In this document: piece by piece, positions 63,858 to 64,000 of the stretch
Position numbering within the stretch: position 1 is the stretch's first letter
How the letters are laid out: the number at the start of each line of letters is the position of its first letter
Assembly (NCBI RefSeq): GCF_051513965.1
Contig: NZ_CP195847.1
Location: forward strand, 2,232,001 to 2,296,000
Direction: 5' to 3'
Length of the DNA: 64,000 nucleotides
DNA from: Paramicrobacterium sp051513965
GTDB lineage: Bacteria; Actinomycetota; Actinomycetes; Actinomycetales; Microbacteriaceae
Made by a program: the position numbers and the translations under genes
The notes under the pieces: generated by a model
Told to the model about the DNA's origin: nothing
Database searches by the model: none
Seen by the model: only the letters and a program-made list of their open reading frames with translations

Positions 63858-64000
63858 GACTGCTTTCCTGTTCGCGTTCGTGCTCACGCCGTGCGGCGTG
63901 AGAGTTCTGAGAGCGACGATGCACGGGCATCGCCGCCGGAGCACGGTGACGGCGCAGATCCCGCAAAGCGCGGTTCTGCCAGCGTCAGGCGAACGCGGGC

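Overview
The window is high-GC actinobacterial chromosome. The gene order tilS-hpt-ftsH-folE-folP-folB-folK-DUF3180-PH-domain pair-DUF2520 gene-lysS, the LPxTG surface proteins and the ClpC/RadA neighbourhood point to Microbacteriaceae, probably Microbacterium or a close relative. The family-level call is an inference from gene content; no search was run.

Region 1 (1 to about 14200) is the right-hand part of a siphovirus-type prophage cut by the left window edge. Late genes run rightward: major tail protein with a C-terminal Ig-like domain, two tail-assembly-chaperone frames joined at a canonical -1 slippery heptamer, a 1007-aa tape measure, four tail-tip/fibre proteins, then a lysis cassette (M15-type endolysin, a 40-aa membrane peptide, a membrane coiled-coil protein, an r1t-like holin). 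Leftward cargo genes follow (12.1-14.1 kb), visibly richer in A+T: an overlapping pair of unknown genes, a membrane protein whose zinc ribbon lies behind an in-frame TGA, a 52-aa zinc-ribbon protein and a membrane-anchored secreted-domain protein. The prophage ends at a tRNA-Ser(CGA) gene preceded by TGGGCAA repeats that look like integrase arm sites. No integrase is in the window.

Region 2 (14.3-34.6 kb) is host: a leftward ectoine-catabolism operon (transaminase, ectoine hydrolase, semialdehyde dehydrogenase) without the deacetylase; radA; a sortase-anchored pair of extracellular nuclease and 5'-nucleotidase that together could release nucleosides and phosphate from DNA; argA-type acetyltransferase, DUF2249 pair, ppx, clpC; a DUF2975/YozG-like autoregulated pair behind a striking 7-bp repeat array; and cardiolipin synthase.

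Region 3 (34.6-50 kb) holds a TPP-riboswitch-controlled SDR plus flavin monooxygenase operon, lysS, and a long leftward housekeeping cluster: tilS, hpt, ftsH, folate genes and membrane/PH-domain genes, with a biotin ECF transporter (bioY-ATPase-T protein) lying between folP and folB.

Region 4 (50-64 kb) carries ppa, an M23 cell-wall hydrolase, tRNA-Glu, tRNA-Asp and tRNA-Phe, a 1.3-kb IS3-family element beside a decapitated quinone oxidoreductase, a proline iminopeptidase gene broken by one extra base in a G6 run, oxidoreductases, an acyl-CoA oxidase/dehydrogenase, recQ, and a copper-related CopC/YcnI pair.

The items most worth a second look are the TPP-controlled SDR/monooxygenase operon, the unknown overlapping prophage gene pair, the TGA-interrupted zinc-ribbon gene, the heptad repeat array, and the IS-associated truncation. 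No CRISPR array was seen. I found no clear new defence system; the prophage cargo is the best candidate locus for one.
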